From: Macrotis lagotis
Lineage: Eukaryota; Chordata; Mammalia; Peramelemorphia; Peramelidae
Reading direction: 5' to 3'
Assembly (NCBI RefSeq): GCF_037893015.1
Contig: NC_133658.1
Span: 141,465,822 to 141,529,821 of the forward strand
DNA length: 64,000 bases
The position numbers and the translations under genes are program-made. This document shows, piece by piece, positions 47,722 through 60,189 of the stretch. Each line of letters opens with the position of its first letter. The first letter of the stretch is position 1. Under the pieces are notes generated by a model that did no database searches, was not told where the DNA came from, and saw nothing but the letters and a program-made list of their open reading frames with translations.

Positions 47722-49179
47722 CCGAAATGAGAAACATAGAATTGGAGAAAGAAAATGTCTTCTCAAAGAAGAACAGAAAATGGAGTCTGCAGACTATAGG
47801 CCAATGAGCTTAACTTGAGCTCCTTGCTTGTTTTCCTTTCAAAAGGAAGTCGTAAAAGCAAAAGCCAGTTCAACTTCACTGAAATTTGATTATGGTGCAA
47901 TATTTTTATTTATTTTGATAGTTACTTAACTGGTGGAACAGGGAAAGTCAGATATAATAATTTACTTAGATTTTTAGCAAATGATGGAGTACTTAACACT
48001 ATTTTATAAAAATAAATGGACTAGTCAATAGTATTTCTTCATGAAACTAGTTGAATAGATAAACGCAAAGAGTACCCATAGTGCCATTGATGGGTTTTGC
48101 TGACTAGTCTTCATTGGTGTTATAAGGAGTTCCGTACTTGATTCTATGATGCTTAAGATTTTATTGCTTATTTGAATAAAAGTACTGATAACATCATTTG
48201 AAATTTATGACAGCTGACAAATTTAGGAGCATTGAGTAGAAACAGAGATATATTTAATATAAGTGAAAGGAAAAACTTATTAACAATTAGACCTTCCAAA
48301 AATGGTCTTCAACAAAGTGTGAGTTGCCTTGGTTGGGTATGTTAGAGAGCAATTATTTTTCTTTTTGAAATACCTGACCATTGAAGTCTTTTTCAGCTCT
48401 GAAATTCTGGTTTTCTTCCTAGTTGGGGGTCTCAGGAAGTTTTCTTCATTCTTTTTTTAAAACTTCAAATGCTTTTTGATTTGATTTCTTCCATAATACT
48501 TTACAAATAAATTTACAAATACTCTATACAAGTATTGCCTTAGGCTGTCTCATGTCCCCACTTGGTAAGATGAGATATTTGCTGGTTTTGGCATTTTGGA
48601 GGTTCTTTTTGTCCCCTTTGCTATGTTGGCTACTACATCATTTCACATATTGGATATCATAATAAAGGACCATATCTTTACCCTTTTTCATTTCTCATCC
48701 TTTGATATCAAAAACTATTGGAATGGATCATTTCAAAGCTATGGTTTTACATCTTTATTTTTCCTTCTGATTTTCTTTTCATCTTTATTCTAATTTGATA
48801 TCATTTTGATCTTTGTGTCAGTTAGTTGGAAAAGGAGTCATTTCCTCTGTAGGGAAGTGAATATTTCTCACTGGTCAAAAGATTGTGTCAGAGTAAAAGA
48901 TTCTTTTCTGTCCTTTCCATTTCTGGTCTCTTGTAAAATTCAATGTCATTGTGAAAGAGGTGGGAAGGTATCAGAGATCTTAATGTTTTGGATAAGTTTC
49001 AGAAAATGGGTTTTATCTTAGATTTCTGAAAATCCCTCAAATTTGGGATAAAAGTTGACATAGCAAAATATCTTCCCTGTGTGTTCTAATAAGAGTATTT
49101 GTAAATAATCAAGTTAAAATTGTGAAATTTGATATTTTTGTTAATAATCATTGTGAATTAAGATATAATTTTTCTTCAG
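47722..49179. other. Intron 9 end, nothing clear
   Basis: 47740-48420 resembles decayed old SINE/LINE text without clear assignment. No coding signal. The stretch ends in the exon 10 acceptor ATTTTTCTTCAG. Confidence 0.45.
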
Positions 49180-49261
49180 TTATAGGGAATATCCTACTTC
49201 TGTAGGAGCAACTTTTCGTGGGAAGATGTGCATTCTTCATTTTGCTGCAGGAATTGTTCTG
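49180..49261 (+). CDS. ADAM32: ADAM32 exon 10: metalloprotease-like domain
   Basis: 82 nt, phase 2 in and phase 0 out, residues 280-307. Acceptor TATAATTTTTCTTCAG, donor GTTCTG/GTATGA. Reads YREYPTSVGATFRGKMCILH and onward through AAGIVL. The 'GATFxGxMC...(A/S)AG(I/V)' pattern precedes the active-site helix in the family. The cysteine is one of the conserved metalloprotease-domain cysteines. Confidence 0.92.
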
Positions 49262-49354
49262 GTATGAAGTGACTTAATTAACTTAATTTTAAACTACCTA
49301 ATACTTGTCATCTGAAAACATATTCAAATGCATATTTGGAGCATTTATATATTG

Positions 49355-49520
49355 CATTTATAGTGGAAGGACCTAGGTTCAAATTCTTACTTTTCTGCTT
49401 ACTGTTTGAAATGATCATGGACAAGTCTTTGAGGTTCTCTGTGCCTCAATTTCCTCATCTGTAAAATGAGTGCGTTGGACTAGATTACCTCCAAAGGTAG
49501 CCTCTTTTAGTTCTAAATTT
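49355..49520 (+). repeat. MIR fragment, plus
   Basis: 'ggaaggacctaggttcaaattc' and 'tgtgcctcaatttcctcatctgtaaaatgagtg' are clear MIR core and tail. Confidence 0.9.
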
Positions 49521-49794
49521 TGAACCTATGATTACTGATTGTTTTAATTAATATGAAGAGCAATATTTTCTCATCTATACTATATTGTTATACTAATAAT
49601 TTGAACATTTTTTAAGGACATCTTTGATGAAAGTTGAGAAAGGAGGGAGCAAGTAATATTCTACAACAGAATATATTTTTACATACACACCATTACCTAA
49701 AGTGTATGGAGAATATAAGATTCCACTGCTGATTTGTTAACTATAAAAAAAAAATTGATTCAATAAAGGAAAAACACCATTAATATTTTTTAGC

Positions 49795-49905
49795 TGATAT
49801 CTTTGGTTTTTACCTTTTTTATCTTTTTTGGTATTCCCAGCAATTAGCACAGTGCCTGGCATGTTTAGTAAGTGTTTAATAAATGCTTCTTTTTACTGCT
49901 TGTTT
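49795..49905 (+). repeat. L2 3'-end fragment
   Basis: 'cccagcaattagcacagtgcctggcatgtttagtaagtgtttaataaatgctt' is a clear L2 end. Confidence 0.8.
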
Positions 49906-50169
49906 GAATCACATTTATTTATCAATAAATTCCCCTCAACTTAGAAAGCTATTCCTTATAATAATTTATTTTAAAAAATTGTTTAACTAAACTAAAGAAC
50001 ACTTAAATAAGTTTCAGTATTATATGCAGTTACCCATAACCACATTCCTTCATCTTTGCAAAAAAGAAAGAGAAATAAATTCTTATATTACTTTTTCAGG
50101 ATTAAGCTTGATCATTATAATTATTTGATTTTTTTGTTGTTTCTACTTACATAGTTATTGTGTATATTA

Positions 50170-50474
50170 GGGGCAACAAAGTGGCTTAGTGAATAGAGCA
50201 CTATCTCTGGAGTCAGGAGGACCTGAGTATAAATCTGACCTTAGACACTTGACACTTACTAGCTTTATGTAAGTCACTTAACCCTGATTGTCTCTCATCC
50301 AGGGCCCTTTCCAGTGATTCATATCTGGCCATTGGACCCAGATGGCTCCAGAGAAGAAAGTGAGACTGGTGATTTTGCATAACATATTCTCAATCAAATC
50401 TGATTTATTTCTGTGTCATGGCATCACCTCCTTGATCGTCATGATCTTTGAGAATGAAGGATAAACAACAGCAA
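50170..50474 (+). mobile_element. Composite SINE: tRNA-like head, RTE-like tail
   Basis: Head GGGGCAACAAAGTGGCTTAG..., middle 'ggacccagatggctccagagaagaaagtgag', tail 'catggcatcacctccttgatcgtcatgatctttgagaatgaagg'. The tail matches the end of the RTE-like element at 13605. The direct repeat TATTGTGTATAT lies at about 50156-50167 and 50475-50486. Confidence 0.85.
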
Positions 50475-50570
50475 TATTGTGTATATGGTTTTTCTAAGTT
50501 TTCTTCATTTTATATCAGTTTGTCGTGATATTCCCATATTTCCATATACTTCTCATATTCATTATTTCTT

Positions 50571-50724
50571 TTTTTTTTAAGGTTTTTGCAGGGCAAATGG
50601 GGTTAAGTGGCTTGCCCAAGGCCACACAGCTAGGTAATTATTAAGTGTCTGAGACCGGATTTGAACCCAGGTACCCTGACTCCAGGGCCGGTGCTTTATC
50701 CACTGCGCCACCTAGCCGCCCCTA
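50571..50724 (-). mobile_element. WSINE-like SINE, minus
   Basis: Perfect 16-bp direct repeat ATATTCATTATTTCTT at 50555-50570 and 50725-50740. The body is very close to consensus. Confidence 0.96.
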
Positions 50725-51890
50725 ATATTCATTATTTCTTACAGAAAAATTATATTCATTACATCCACATCCCACAGTTTGTTTAATCAGTCCTTATTTC
50801 CAGTTCTTTGTTACCATAAAAATGCTGCATCTTTCTATGATCTTTTTGTAGTATAAAACTTGCAGTGACATTTTTTAGGTCATATGAGATGTATATTTTA
50901 GTCACTTTATAAGCACGATTCTTTTCTAATCCTTTTTACAGCTTCTACAACCCAATTTTGACTTTTCTCATTTTTTTTATCATCTTTGACAGTTTATCAG
51001 GTGAAACCCATTAGAGTTTTCAAAACACCATTTTAAAGGTTCTCTTGCAACCATGTTTCTTCCATGTATGTAAAAATTATATAAGATTTATTAAATGATA
51101 TAATAAGAACTAACTTTGTTCCATAATCTTCTGTTATTCTCAAACAAGACAGACATAATTTATCAAAGGTATTTATTAGCCACTGCCATTGAAGTTCTAT
51201 CATATAGTACAGAATCTAAATTGAAGATAGAGTTCCTGTAGATGATGAGGTCTTTCAAATCTTCCTATTTATGGGTAACATTGTGCTGACTGCATCAGTT
51301 ATTAAAACACTGCAAGCTTCCTAATAAGATCCTTAAATGCAGTAAAGTTTCATTTACTATAGCCATACATATTGGAAAAATCAAGTGGTTGAAAAATAAT
51401 TATTATTATACTTGATAGGCTATGATATGTTGGTATATTATGATATATACAATGTATGAGCACATTACATTTATGTAAATGCCCACATGTGTATGCATGT
51501 TTTGTTTAATTATATATAAAAATATGTAGTTAGATACATAACCTATAATACTTGCCCTTCAATATGCATATTTTGGAAAGATAGTGATAAGAGTCCGTGA
51601 TTGAATGGGAGTAGCAAGTAGGCTAGATTGCTTTTGGAAAATTTTGCAGTTTTTTTCAATGTCTAAACTTCTTCCTGAAACAGTCTATGTTTTTAATACA
51701 AAATTCTTCCAGTGACAATGTATGGTTGAAAACATAGAATACCACAGTCTCTGAAGAAATGATTAAAGCCATTGGAGAGACTTTAAGATTTTTATAGAAG
51801 TAGTATAAAGGATGTTATAGGAGAAATGTATGACTAGAAATTAAGATGCTTCAGTCACATAACAAGAGTGAGAAATAATTAATGTGAAGA
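50725..51890. other. Intron 10 stretch, partly L1-like
   Basis: 50750-51010 has weak antisense L1 3'-region wording ('cacagtttgtttaatcag', 'accataaaaatgctgcat'). The rest is AT-rich with no coding signal. Confidence 0.45.
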
Positions 51891-53975
51891 TGTTAGATTC
51901 TCTTGGTAGCTATACAATTTTAAATGTTCCAAGGGAAGACCCTTAACATGTTGAGTAGACTTCTTTTGGTAGATGTACTGAAGCACATGGACAAGAGTTA
52001 AATAGTATAGGCAAAACATGAAAGGATTAGATTTTCATCATTGGAAGTTGTGCCAACATTGACTTTATAAATATAAAATATCCTTTAATTCAGGTATGCT
52101 GGTTAGTGCTGTGCCAGTGTCTCCCATGTCTCACAAAGATCTAGGTACATGAAATATGATATTCTGAATAGTAAAAGAACTAGGATTACAACCTAGAATT
52201 ACCTGTCTGGTGAAACTGAATATGATTCTTCAAGAGAAAAAAAGGATATTTGATGAAATAGAGGACTTTCAAGGTTTTCTGATGAAAAGACCAGTGCTGA
52301 ACAGATAGTTTTTCTTTCAAATATAAGATACAAAAGAAGCATAAAGGTAAACAGGAAAGAGAAATCGTAAGTGATTCAATAAAGTTAAACTGTTTATATT
52401 TCTGTCTGGTAAAATGATATTTTTAACTCTTAAAAACTTTCTCATTATTAGGGCAGTTAGAAGGAATATACATATAAGCAGAGGTATGAGATGAAATAAT
52501 GGTATGATTAACAAAAATTAAAATTAAGAGATGAGAAAGAAGGAACTGGGAGAAGTTAAAAGGGAGGAGAATGGGATAAGTTATCTGACTTAAAAGAGGA
52601 CTGAAAGAGATTTTATAGTGGAGGGAAAAACAGGAAAAGTGGGGAGGGGAGCACATGAACTTTCTTTCATCTGAATTGGCTCAAAGAGGAAATAATATGC
52701 ACACTCATTTGGATGTAGAAATGTGTCTTATCTGCATGAAAGTTGGAAAACAAGATAAGAAAAGAAGGGGTGGGGCTAATAGAAGGATGGGGAAAGTTTG
52801 GAGAAGATAAAAGAAGCAAAACACTTGAAAATGGCAGGGTAAAAGAAGAGGTGAGAGTAGAATAAACAGGAAAAATAGGTTGTAGGGAAATACATAATTA
52901 ATGACTGAAAAAATTTTTACAATGATTAAAGACTTCATTTCTCAAATGTATAGAAAACTGAGTCAACTTTAAAGAAGTAGGAGCAATTTCTCAATTGATA
53001 TTCAAAGAATATGAACAGATAATTTTTAGGTAATCAAAATTATCTTTAGTCCTATAAAACTACTCTAAATCACTATTGATGAGATAAATTCAGATCCAAA
53101 AGGTTTTACCTCAGATTAGCTAATAAGACAGAAAAAGAAAATTACAAATGTAATACAATGTACTGTTGGTGAAGTTGTATACTGATTTAGCCATTCTGGA
53201 GAACAATTTGGAACTGTCCAAAGAGCTGTAAAACCATGTATTCTTTGATCAAGATACTTGACATAAAACAACTAGAGATAATTACTACTCTAGTAGTTCT
53301 TATTTACTAGTGATAAAAAACAAAAAGAAAAAAGTATCTATGTATATAAAAATATTTATAGCAGCCCTTTTAGTGGACAAGGAATTGGAAATTGAAATGA
53401 TCATATATATTATGAAATGTCTGAGCAAGTTGTATATGACTGTGATGGAATGTTTGTGCTTGGAGAAATGATGGAGCAGGATGTTCTCAGAAAAAAATGG
53501 ATATAATTGTGATGGAATGCTTGTGCTTGAAGAAATGATGAGCAAGATATTCTCAGAAAAAAAATGGAATGATTTACATGAACTGATGCACAGTGAAATG
53601 AGCAGAACCTGGAAAACTTTGGAACAGCAATATTGTATGATGACCTACTATGAATAACTTCTCAGCAATTTGATGTTCCAACACAATTGTGAAGGACTTA
53701 TGATAAAAGGTGCTACCCATCTCCAGTGAAAGAACTGGTAAAGCCTGGATGCAAATCAAAGATACTTTTTCTTTATTTTTCTTGTTTTTTGTCTGTTTTC
53801 TTTCACAGAATGATTCAACATGGAAATATATTTTGCCATAACTAAATGTATAACCTATGTCAGAATGAGGGGGGGAGGAGGGAAGGGAGGAAGAAAATTT
53901 AGAAAAAGGCATTAGAAGTGTTTTTATATGTAATTGGGGAAAATAAAATATTAAATAAGATTTTTTAAAAAAGTA
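51890..53975 (+). mobile_element. LINE (L1-type) sequence, plus, ending in an A-rich tail
   Basis: About 51890-52900 has purine-rich LINE text ('tgatgaaaagaccagtgctgaacagatag', 'ggagaagttaaaagggaggag'). 53140-53975 is the sense strand of the L1 3' part ('tgttggtgaagttgtatactg', 'atgaactgatgcacagtgaaatgagcagaacctgg') and ends with a degenerate A-rich tail near 53940-53975. Pyrimidine-rich antisense frames (52317-54005, minus) are by-products. Confidence 0.75.
53441..53572 (+). repeat. 67-bp tandem duplication inside L1
   Basis: TGTGATGGAATG(T/C)TTGTG starts at 53441 and again 67 bp later at 53508. Both units continue to a TTCTCAGAAAAAAA segment. The second unit has drifted by several substitutions and small deletions. 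Confidence 0.88.
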
Positions 53976-54059
53976 TAAATATGCATATAAAAATAAGCAC
54001 ATCATAACTTTCCTCTGAACTGTTAATTTTCATTTCCAATTTCCTGTGGGCTTAATCCC

Positions 54060-54600
54060 TAAAATCCAAGAAGTCTAAGACTAAACTCATCTCACTTCAG
54101 CCCCCAAACCTGTATTCAGTCCTAAATAACTTTTTCTGAAAATAGCACCATGAGCCTCACAGGTATGCAACTTTATAGTCATCTTTGATTCTTCTTTCTC
54201 CTTCCATTCATACATCTTGTTAATTGACAAATCTTAACAATCTCAACTCTGCAGTATTTTCCCTCTTCGGTTTATCCTATTTCATGATCTTCTTAACTCT
54301 CATATGGACGATTTTAAGTCTCAGAACTAATCCAGCCTCTAGTTTCTTCCTTCTCAAGCACTCTTCAGTATACTACCTAACATGTTTTTTTGATCAAAAT
54401 GGTGAAAACATCTATGGAATTCCTGTTCTAATATTGCCCTCTGGGTTTTCAGTTTGGGAACCCCACCTATGCCTTTTGTTTTTTCCCCAAATAATCTCTT
54501 GTAGAGTTAAGTCTAAATGTCAGAATTACTCTGGTTATGGGAAATAGTGTCCAGACTAAATATTGAATTCATGAATCATTATTAAGCACCTACTAGACCA
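54060..54600 (+). repeat. L2 fragments, plus
   Basis: 'cttcagcccccaaacctgtattcag', 'tgagcctcacaggtatgc', and 'ttattaagcacctactagacc' are L2 ORF2/3'-end style pieces. The 107-residue frame over 54224-54547 comes from this repeat. Confidence 0.65.
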
Positions 54601-54641
54601 TGTGCTAAGTACTTGGTATTCAGTTAAGAAAGTCAGTAACA

Positions 54642-54798
54642 GGGGCAGCTAGGTGACCCAGTGGATAAAGCACCGGCCCTGGAGTCAGGAGTACCTGGGT
54701 TCAAATCTGGTCTCAGACACTTACTAATTACCTAGCTGTGTGGCCTTGGTCAAGTCACTTAACCCCATTTTCCTTGCAAAAAAAAACCTAATAAAAAA
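54642..54798 (+). mobile_element. WSINE-like SINE, plus
   Basis: GGGGCAGCTAGGTGACCCAG start and an intact body with A-rich tail. Weak flanking repeat AAGTCAGTAACA versus AAAGTAACCAAC. Confidence 0.94.
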
Positions 54799-55149
54799 GT
54801 AACCAACCTTATGGAGTTTACAACGGGATTACAGTACATACACAAAACAAGAAGCCAGAAAATTTGGGGGGGTAGGGTCAGGGAAAGGGGGAGAAGGGAA
54901 TTGAGATTTGGGATGGTGATGAGATTTCAGGTGATCACCTTCTGAATAGGGCATCTTGTTCTTTGGAGTTCAGACCAAGTAGAACTGAAGATGAAAAATG
55001 GAGATCTAAGTATACCTCCAAAAAATGGATTATATCTTTTAGCCAAATTGGGGCAATGGAGATATCTGGTGTAACAATATTCTTTTGTCTCTGCTTTCCC
55101 TGCCATTCCAGTTTTATTTCACACTATTATCATTCATATTGCTTTGCTC

Positions 55150-55203
55150 CAACTAAGTTGGAGGATTCAACTAAGTTAGATGATTCAACTAAGTTGGATG
55201 ATT
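55150..55203. repeat. 18-bp tandem repeat, three copies
   Basis: CAACTAAGTTGGAGGATT and two near-identical units follow one another without gaps. One frame reads as three copies of a six-residue TKL(E/D)DS unit, but I see no support for translation. Confidence 0.93.
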
Positions 55204-55704
55204 CATATTTCCCTGCTCTTGTCTTGCCTAACCCTGTCAAACTTGTTTGGAAAGGAGTCTCCCAATGACTCTACCCTTTAATATCCCTTTTCTTAAAGTA
55301 TCAGCTCAGGTGCCATGTCATTCAAGAAGCTTCCATTTATCCACCATAAAGCCTACTAACTGGTCAAGTTTAACCTCTTCAAGTCTCTAATGATGCTTTG
55401 ATCTATCTCAGATACTGAATTAGCAATATTATTATGGTAAAATTATAGAATCTCAGAACTGCAATTTCCTTGTATTTTATTAACACAGAAGATAGTATTT
55501 GCACCATCAATCTGACGTTTTATAAAAAAACCTTTTTTTGCAAATCTTTGCACTATATGAATATCAATTATTATCAACTAATCTCCATCTCTACTTACTA
55601 TCTCTAAATTTTGTTCAACAAAGTAGACAAAATACCTTGGATAATGTAACCTGTGTATACTGTTCAGTCATCAACTCTTAATGATCCAGTTTTGAGGTTT
55701 TCTT

Positions 55705-55905
55705 GTTAAAGACAATGGAGTGATTTGCCCTTTTTTTCCCAGCTTATTTTACAGTTGAGGAAGTGACATAAAAAGGTTTAAGTGATTTGCCTGGGGGGTG
55801 GTGGTGGTCATTCAGCTGGTGTCTGAAGCCAGATTTGAACTAGTAATGATGAGTGAGTCCAACTTCACGCCTAGCACTGTATCTACTACACCACTTAACA
55901 GCCCC
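55705..55905 (-). repeat. Old tRNA-type SINE, minus
   Basis: 'gacaatggagtgatttgccc', 'gtttaagtgatttgcctgggg', 'agccagatttgaactagtaat', and 'gtatctactacaccacttaac' in order. Confidence 0.8.
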
Positions 55906-56039
55906 AACTTGTATATTGTTAGGTATTATAGTTCTTTTTTTTAATCCTATCTACTATGTTCCTGAAGGATATCTGTGTCTTATTTCATCCTTTTTTAATT
56001 TCCATGGTCTAGTTGAGTTTAATCAATATAATCAATCAA

Positions 56040-56165
56040 CTGACAGCATTTATTAAGCACTTTCTATGTACCAGGCATTGTGCTAGGTCCCAAAGATAAA
56101 GATAAAAAGAACAGAATAATTCCTATCCTCAAGAGCTTATATTCTAAGAAGGGAGTCCAGCCCTT
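56040..56165 (+). repeat. L2/MIR-like 3'-end fragment
   Basis: 'agcatttattaagcactttctatgtaccaggcattgtgctagg' then 'cctcaagagcttatattctaag'. Clear copy of the same family as 1564-1660. Confidence 0.8.
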
Positions 56166-57956
56166 GTATAAATGTGTGCAGAACAAATATAAGAGGAATC
56201 AATAAAACTCTGCTTAAGTAAATAAGGAAGCCCAGTTTGCAAAAAATAAAAATGTCTCATCACCAGTGAGTAATTAGATCTCCAAACTATCCCACTTCAG
56301 TATGAAATAGCTTGGTCAAACTTTCAAGTTCCTGAAAATGATGGGTGCACAAGACCTTTTTCTCATTGTAAAACTTTCCCAGGGAGTGTCTCATAATTTG
56401 ATTTTATTAGACTTTTTGCTCCTATAGGGAACTTAAAATATGAACTAGTTTCTGTCATATCATACTGAACTATTGGTACCCAAATGCAAGTAAATGGAAA
56501 AACCCTTTTCTAAAGAAGCTTACCTGGAGATCATTTGGAATGGACCAAAAACATTTGCAGAAGCTCACAAATAATGATCATCTGTATTATGGTAAAAAAG
56601 AAATTGATGTAATTTCAGGCTTCCACATAGTCTTGGATAACTCTTTGGAAGTTTGAAACTTTTTCAGAATCCTTTGGTAGCTTCAACATTTCAAGTAGAA
56701 GTTTGTTTTTGTACTTATTTATTGCATTAAATTGTTAATTGAAGGAAGTAATTCCAAAAAGTTAGAAATTTAAAAAATGGGTTGCCTTTAGGAAAAAAGT
56801 ATGGAATTGAGTGTCAAGACCAGAATTTTTGTTTTCTTTCAAGGAATACTTAATGGAGAAAATTAGTATTTTTACATTAGTTCTTTGGCAACTAGAAATT
56901 TTTCAAGTAGAATTATATGATTATAGAAGGAATTTGTGTTTTGGATCATTGGTTGGACTAAATGACCTTTAAGGTTATATCTAACTCTGATCATGATTCT
57001 CTTAGCTCAGTTGTCTTGATCTAAAATTGCCTAACATTCAGAAGTCATAAGAACATACATTAGAACTGGAAAGGATCTGGAAAGTCTAGCTCCTTATTTT
57101 TTGAGATGAAGGAAATGCAGTGTAAAAAATATATGTTTAGAAAAAGCCTACAGGTAAAAATGCCTCTATTGGACACCTTCTGAACTTGAGTTAAAGCAAA
57201 CTAAATAAATCCATACGGAGAGGCAGCGTGGTATAGCAGATAGTCTTGAAGCCAGTAAGACCTGGGTTCACTTCCCAACACTGACACATATTGGATACAT
57301 GACTGGGTTTAGTTATTTTCTTATAAATTACAGAGAAGATGCTGATCTTAATTGGTAGAATTTTCTCACCTTGAAGTTCCCTCTAACCAATTATATCACT
57401 TCTCCCCTACCTATCCTTATATTCAAAATACAGGTTACTTTTAACATGGAGAATCAGGGAAGGCTTCATATAGGAAATAGATTCCTGACTGAACTTTTGA
57501 AGGAAACTAGGGGTTCTATAAAGCATTGATAAGGAAGGACAACTTCTCTAATTCACAAAAAGAATTATACTTTTGACTTCAAAATAGCAAAGGGAAAAAA
57601 TAATGAATGTAAGGAGAAGATTGTGTCCTCAAAGGACCAAAGGTTAACATAAGTCATGTTCTCATATTACTTTTGTGAATTTATACTACCTATCCTAAAA
57701 TTAAGCCAAATATTCAAGGTGTACTTTAAACTAGAATCCTGAGAACTGATTATGGCTTCCATGTACATAGACCAAACTGTTAGGCATTACCAGCTCTGAG
57801 TACATCTTAAGAATAGGTGATCAACTTCCAACAATCTACCTCTTGTCAAATGTCTATTACAGCAATAAGATTCATAATTTTGATAATTTAATTTGCTCTC
57901 TCAAATTTTTTGCTAACAATTCCTCCTCCCCCCTTACTTTTTTTTCCCAATATTAG
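56166..57956. other. Intron 10 end; one MIR, otherwise unassigned
   Basis: A plus-strand MIR copy covers about 57215-57400 ('ggcagcgtggtatagcagatagtc', 'gacctgggttcacttccc'). The rest shows no coding signal. The stretch ends in the acceptor TTTTTTTTCCCAATATTAG. Confidence 0.55.
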
Positions 57957-58090
57957 TATCCCAAGGGAATAACTATTGAGGCATTTTCTGTTATTATTGC
58001 ACAATTGCTGGGGCTTAGTCTGGGAATAAGATACGACGACAAGAGATGCCACTGTTTACAATCTACCTGCATAATGAGCCCAGAAGCAGT
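57957..58090 (+). CDS. ADAM32: ADAM32 exon 11: degenerate zinc-binding site
   Basis: 134 nt, phase 0 in and phase 2 out, residues 308-351 plus two bases. Acceptor ends TTCCCAATATTAG, donor GCAGT/GTAAGA. It covers the region that in active ADAMs carries HExxHxxGxxHD. Here residues 323-334 read QLLGLSLGIRYD. By alignment the three zinc His are Q323, L327 and Y333, and the catalytic Glu is L324. The Met-turn region survives as CIMSPEAV (345-352), and cysteines 338, 340 and 345 match the family. This shows a fold that is kept without catalysis, as in the ADAM2/3/5/18/32 group. Confidence 0.94.
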
Positions 58091-59340
58091 GTAAGATTAT
58101 GATATTTTTATTGTAGATATATTATGTATTAAATCCAAGTTATTCTTAATGATCATATCAGAAAAAACAAACTGACTCTCTCCTTATGAAATATACACTT
58201 GATTTAGACATGTTTATAAAAAAGAATGACAGATGGGACCTGCTTTTTGGCAATTTAAGATAAAACATTTTAATTTAGGAGACAGATTAGGAAAGTTATT
58301 CCAGTTAGACTATTTGAATTACAGAATGCATTTATCAGGATTTCTTTAAGACTGTACTGGATTTTTTTCCCCCACTTAATCAGAATAGTTCATCAGATAG
58401 GTTAGAAGAAGGTATAATGATCTGTTTTAGCTTGGGATCACTATAAGTCTATGAGGAAATAATGGCAAATAGGAATAACATGAGTTGCCTTCTCCAAGTT
58501 TTTTTTTTTTTTTTCTAATAATCTGCTTCTTTTAGTTAGGAACCCAGGCACAAATCCCTGGGAACTAACTCTCATCTTTAAAAAAAAAAGTTTTATAACA
58601 AATACACATTCTATTTCAATCATAAAAGAACTTAAAATTGCAATACTGTGTCAAATAAGTAGCTAATAATTCCAAGAGTGACTCCAAGAAATAATTTGTG
58701 CCTCCTGGAAGGACAGTAATTATTTGACAATAATCTTAAAAGATTAAATACTTGCAAATATTACAGAGTCACACAAAATCATATAGAATTTAAGAGTTTA
58801 AAGGGATAGTTCAACCCCTACACAAATGAATCTCTAGTATAAGCCAGCCAACAGTTTTCCTGGAGATTGGAAAAGATTACAAAGAAGGGGGAAACAGTAT
58901 ATCCTAGCTCTCTCTCTCTCCCTCTCAATTACTCCTATAAAGATCAAAAAATGTCATTAGATTGAGTGAATGGCCTTTGGTTAATCTGAGGAAGACCCAC
59001 AGTAGTTAATTTTTCTTTCCCAGGTCATTACAGGGAGATATAAACCTAGGAACACTGGAGGAGGAGAATCTTCCAATTCCTGAATTGCCAGGAGAAAGAG
59101 GTTTGAATCGGCAATTACTTGTTGCTGTGAATCTTGAGCAGAGAATTGGGCCTTCCAAGTATGACCTGGGGTTAGAGGCTGTGACTTTTCAGATATTGGG
59201 GCAGAGAGAAGACCTGGGGCTAAGTCTGTATGTCATTCTGACCTCAGAACAGGGTCAAAGATGTAACTCAGAGGGGCCTATGGCTAGCTAGAAGGGCAGG
59301 AGCTGCTACTAAGGACAATTCTACTTTTCTGTGTCTCTGA
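58091..59340. other. Intron 11 stretch, nothing clear
   Basis: No coding signal and no repeat that I can name. A T14 run lies near 58500-58514. A 68-residue frame at 59085-59291 has no family features. Confidence 0.45.
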
Positions 59341-59345
59341 CACTG

Positions 59346-59565
59346 TTGCATAGACATTTCAGTCTTGGTTGACTCTTATGACCCTATTTAGGACTTCTTT
59401 CTTAAAGAGATTGGAGTGGTTTGCCATTTCCTCCTTCAGCTCATTTTATAAATAAGGAAACAGAGGCAAATATGGTTAAGTGACTTGTCCAGGATTTTAA
59501 CTCAGAAAGCTTGAGTCTTACTGACTCTAGGCCTGGTGCTTTATCTACTATATCATCCAGTTGAC
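59346..59565 (-). mobile_element. MAR1-like SINE, minus
   Basis: 'cagtcttggttgactcttatgaccc', 'gagattggagtggtttgccatttcc', 'gttaagtgacttgtccagg' and 'ggtgctttatctactatatcatccag' are in order. Partner of the plus copy at 46923. Confidence 0.87.
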
Positions 59566-60020
59566 TCTAGAACAGAATTTTAGATTCAGCTCAATATTTG
59601 GGCTGCAGCTGTAGCTAAGTAATTCAGAGATCATAGACCAGGTATAAGTCCTGAAGTTTTTAAAATGCAAATAGGAGTGGTACAGCACAGATGTCACACA
59701 TGGCCCAAACCAGATTATAATGCAATTGGAAAATTACAACAAAATGAGTAGAAATGTGATACATTAATATGTGGCTCAAAGGAATAAGATTTCTATTTTG
59801 AGTTTGACTCTTGCTCTAGAGGAAAGTTTTGGAAGGAAATTTAGCAAATGTACTTGTAACAAGATTCCTAATGGCTAATTACATAAAGCTAAAGTTAATT
59901 ATAGAAGTTAATTACTAAAATAACAACAAGAATATTAAAGAGAAAATTCTGGGAAAAAATAGAAGTAACTATAAAGAATCTCATATAAAAACCTGACCTG
60001 ATAGAGGAAAAAATGATTTA

Positions 60021-60172
60021 TTTTTAGGTTTTTGCAAGGCAAATGGGGTTAAGTGGCTTGCCCAAGGTCACACAGCTAGGTAATTATTAAGTGTCTGAGA
60101 CCGGATTTTTTGAACCCAGGTACTCCTGACTCCAGGGCTGGTGCTTTATTCACTGTGCCATGTAGCTGCCCC
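60021..60172 (-). mobile_element. WSINE-like SINE, minus
   Basis: Perfect 15-bp direct repeat GGAAAAAATGATTTA at 60006-60020 and 60173-60187. Confidence 0.96.
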
Positions 60173-60189
60173 GGAAAAAATGATTTAAA

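Noticed and set aside
53574..54005. 143-residue minus-strand frame
   Set aside because: It is the antisense of the L1 3' region and A-rich tail.
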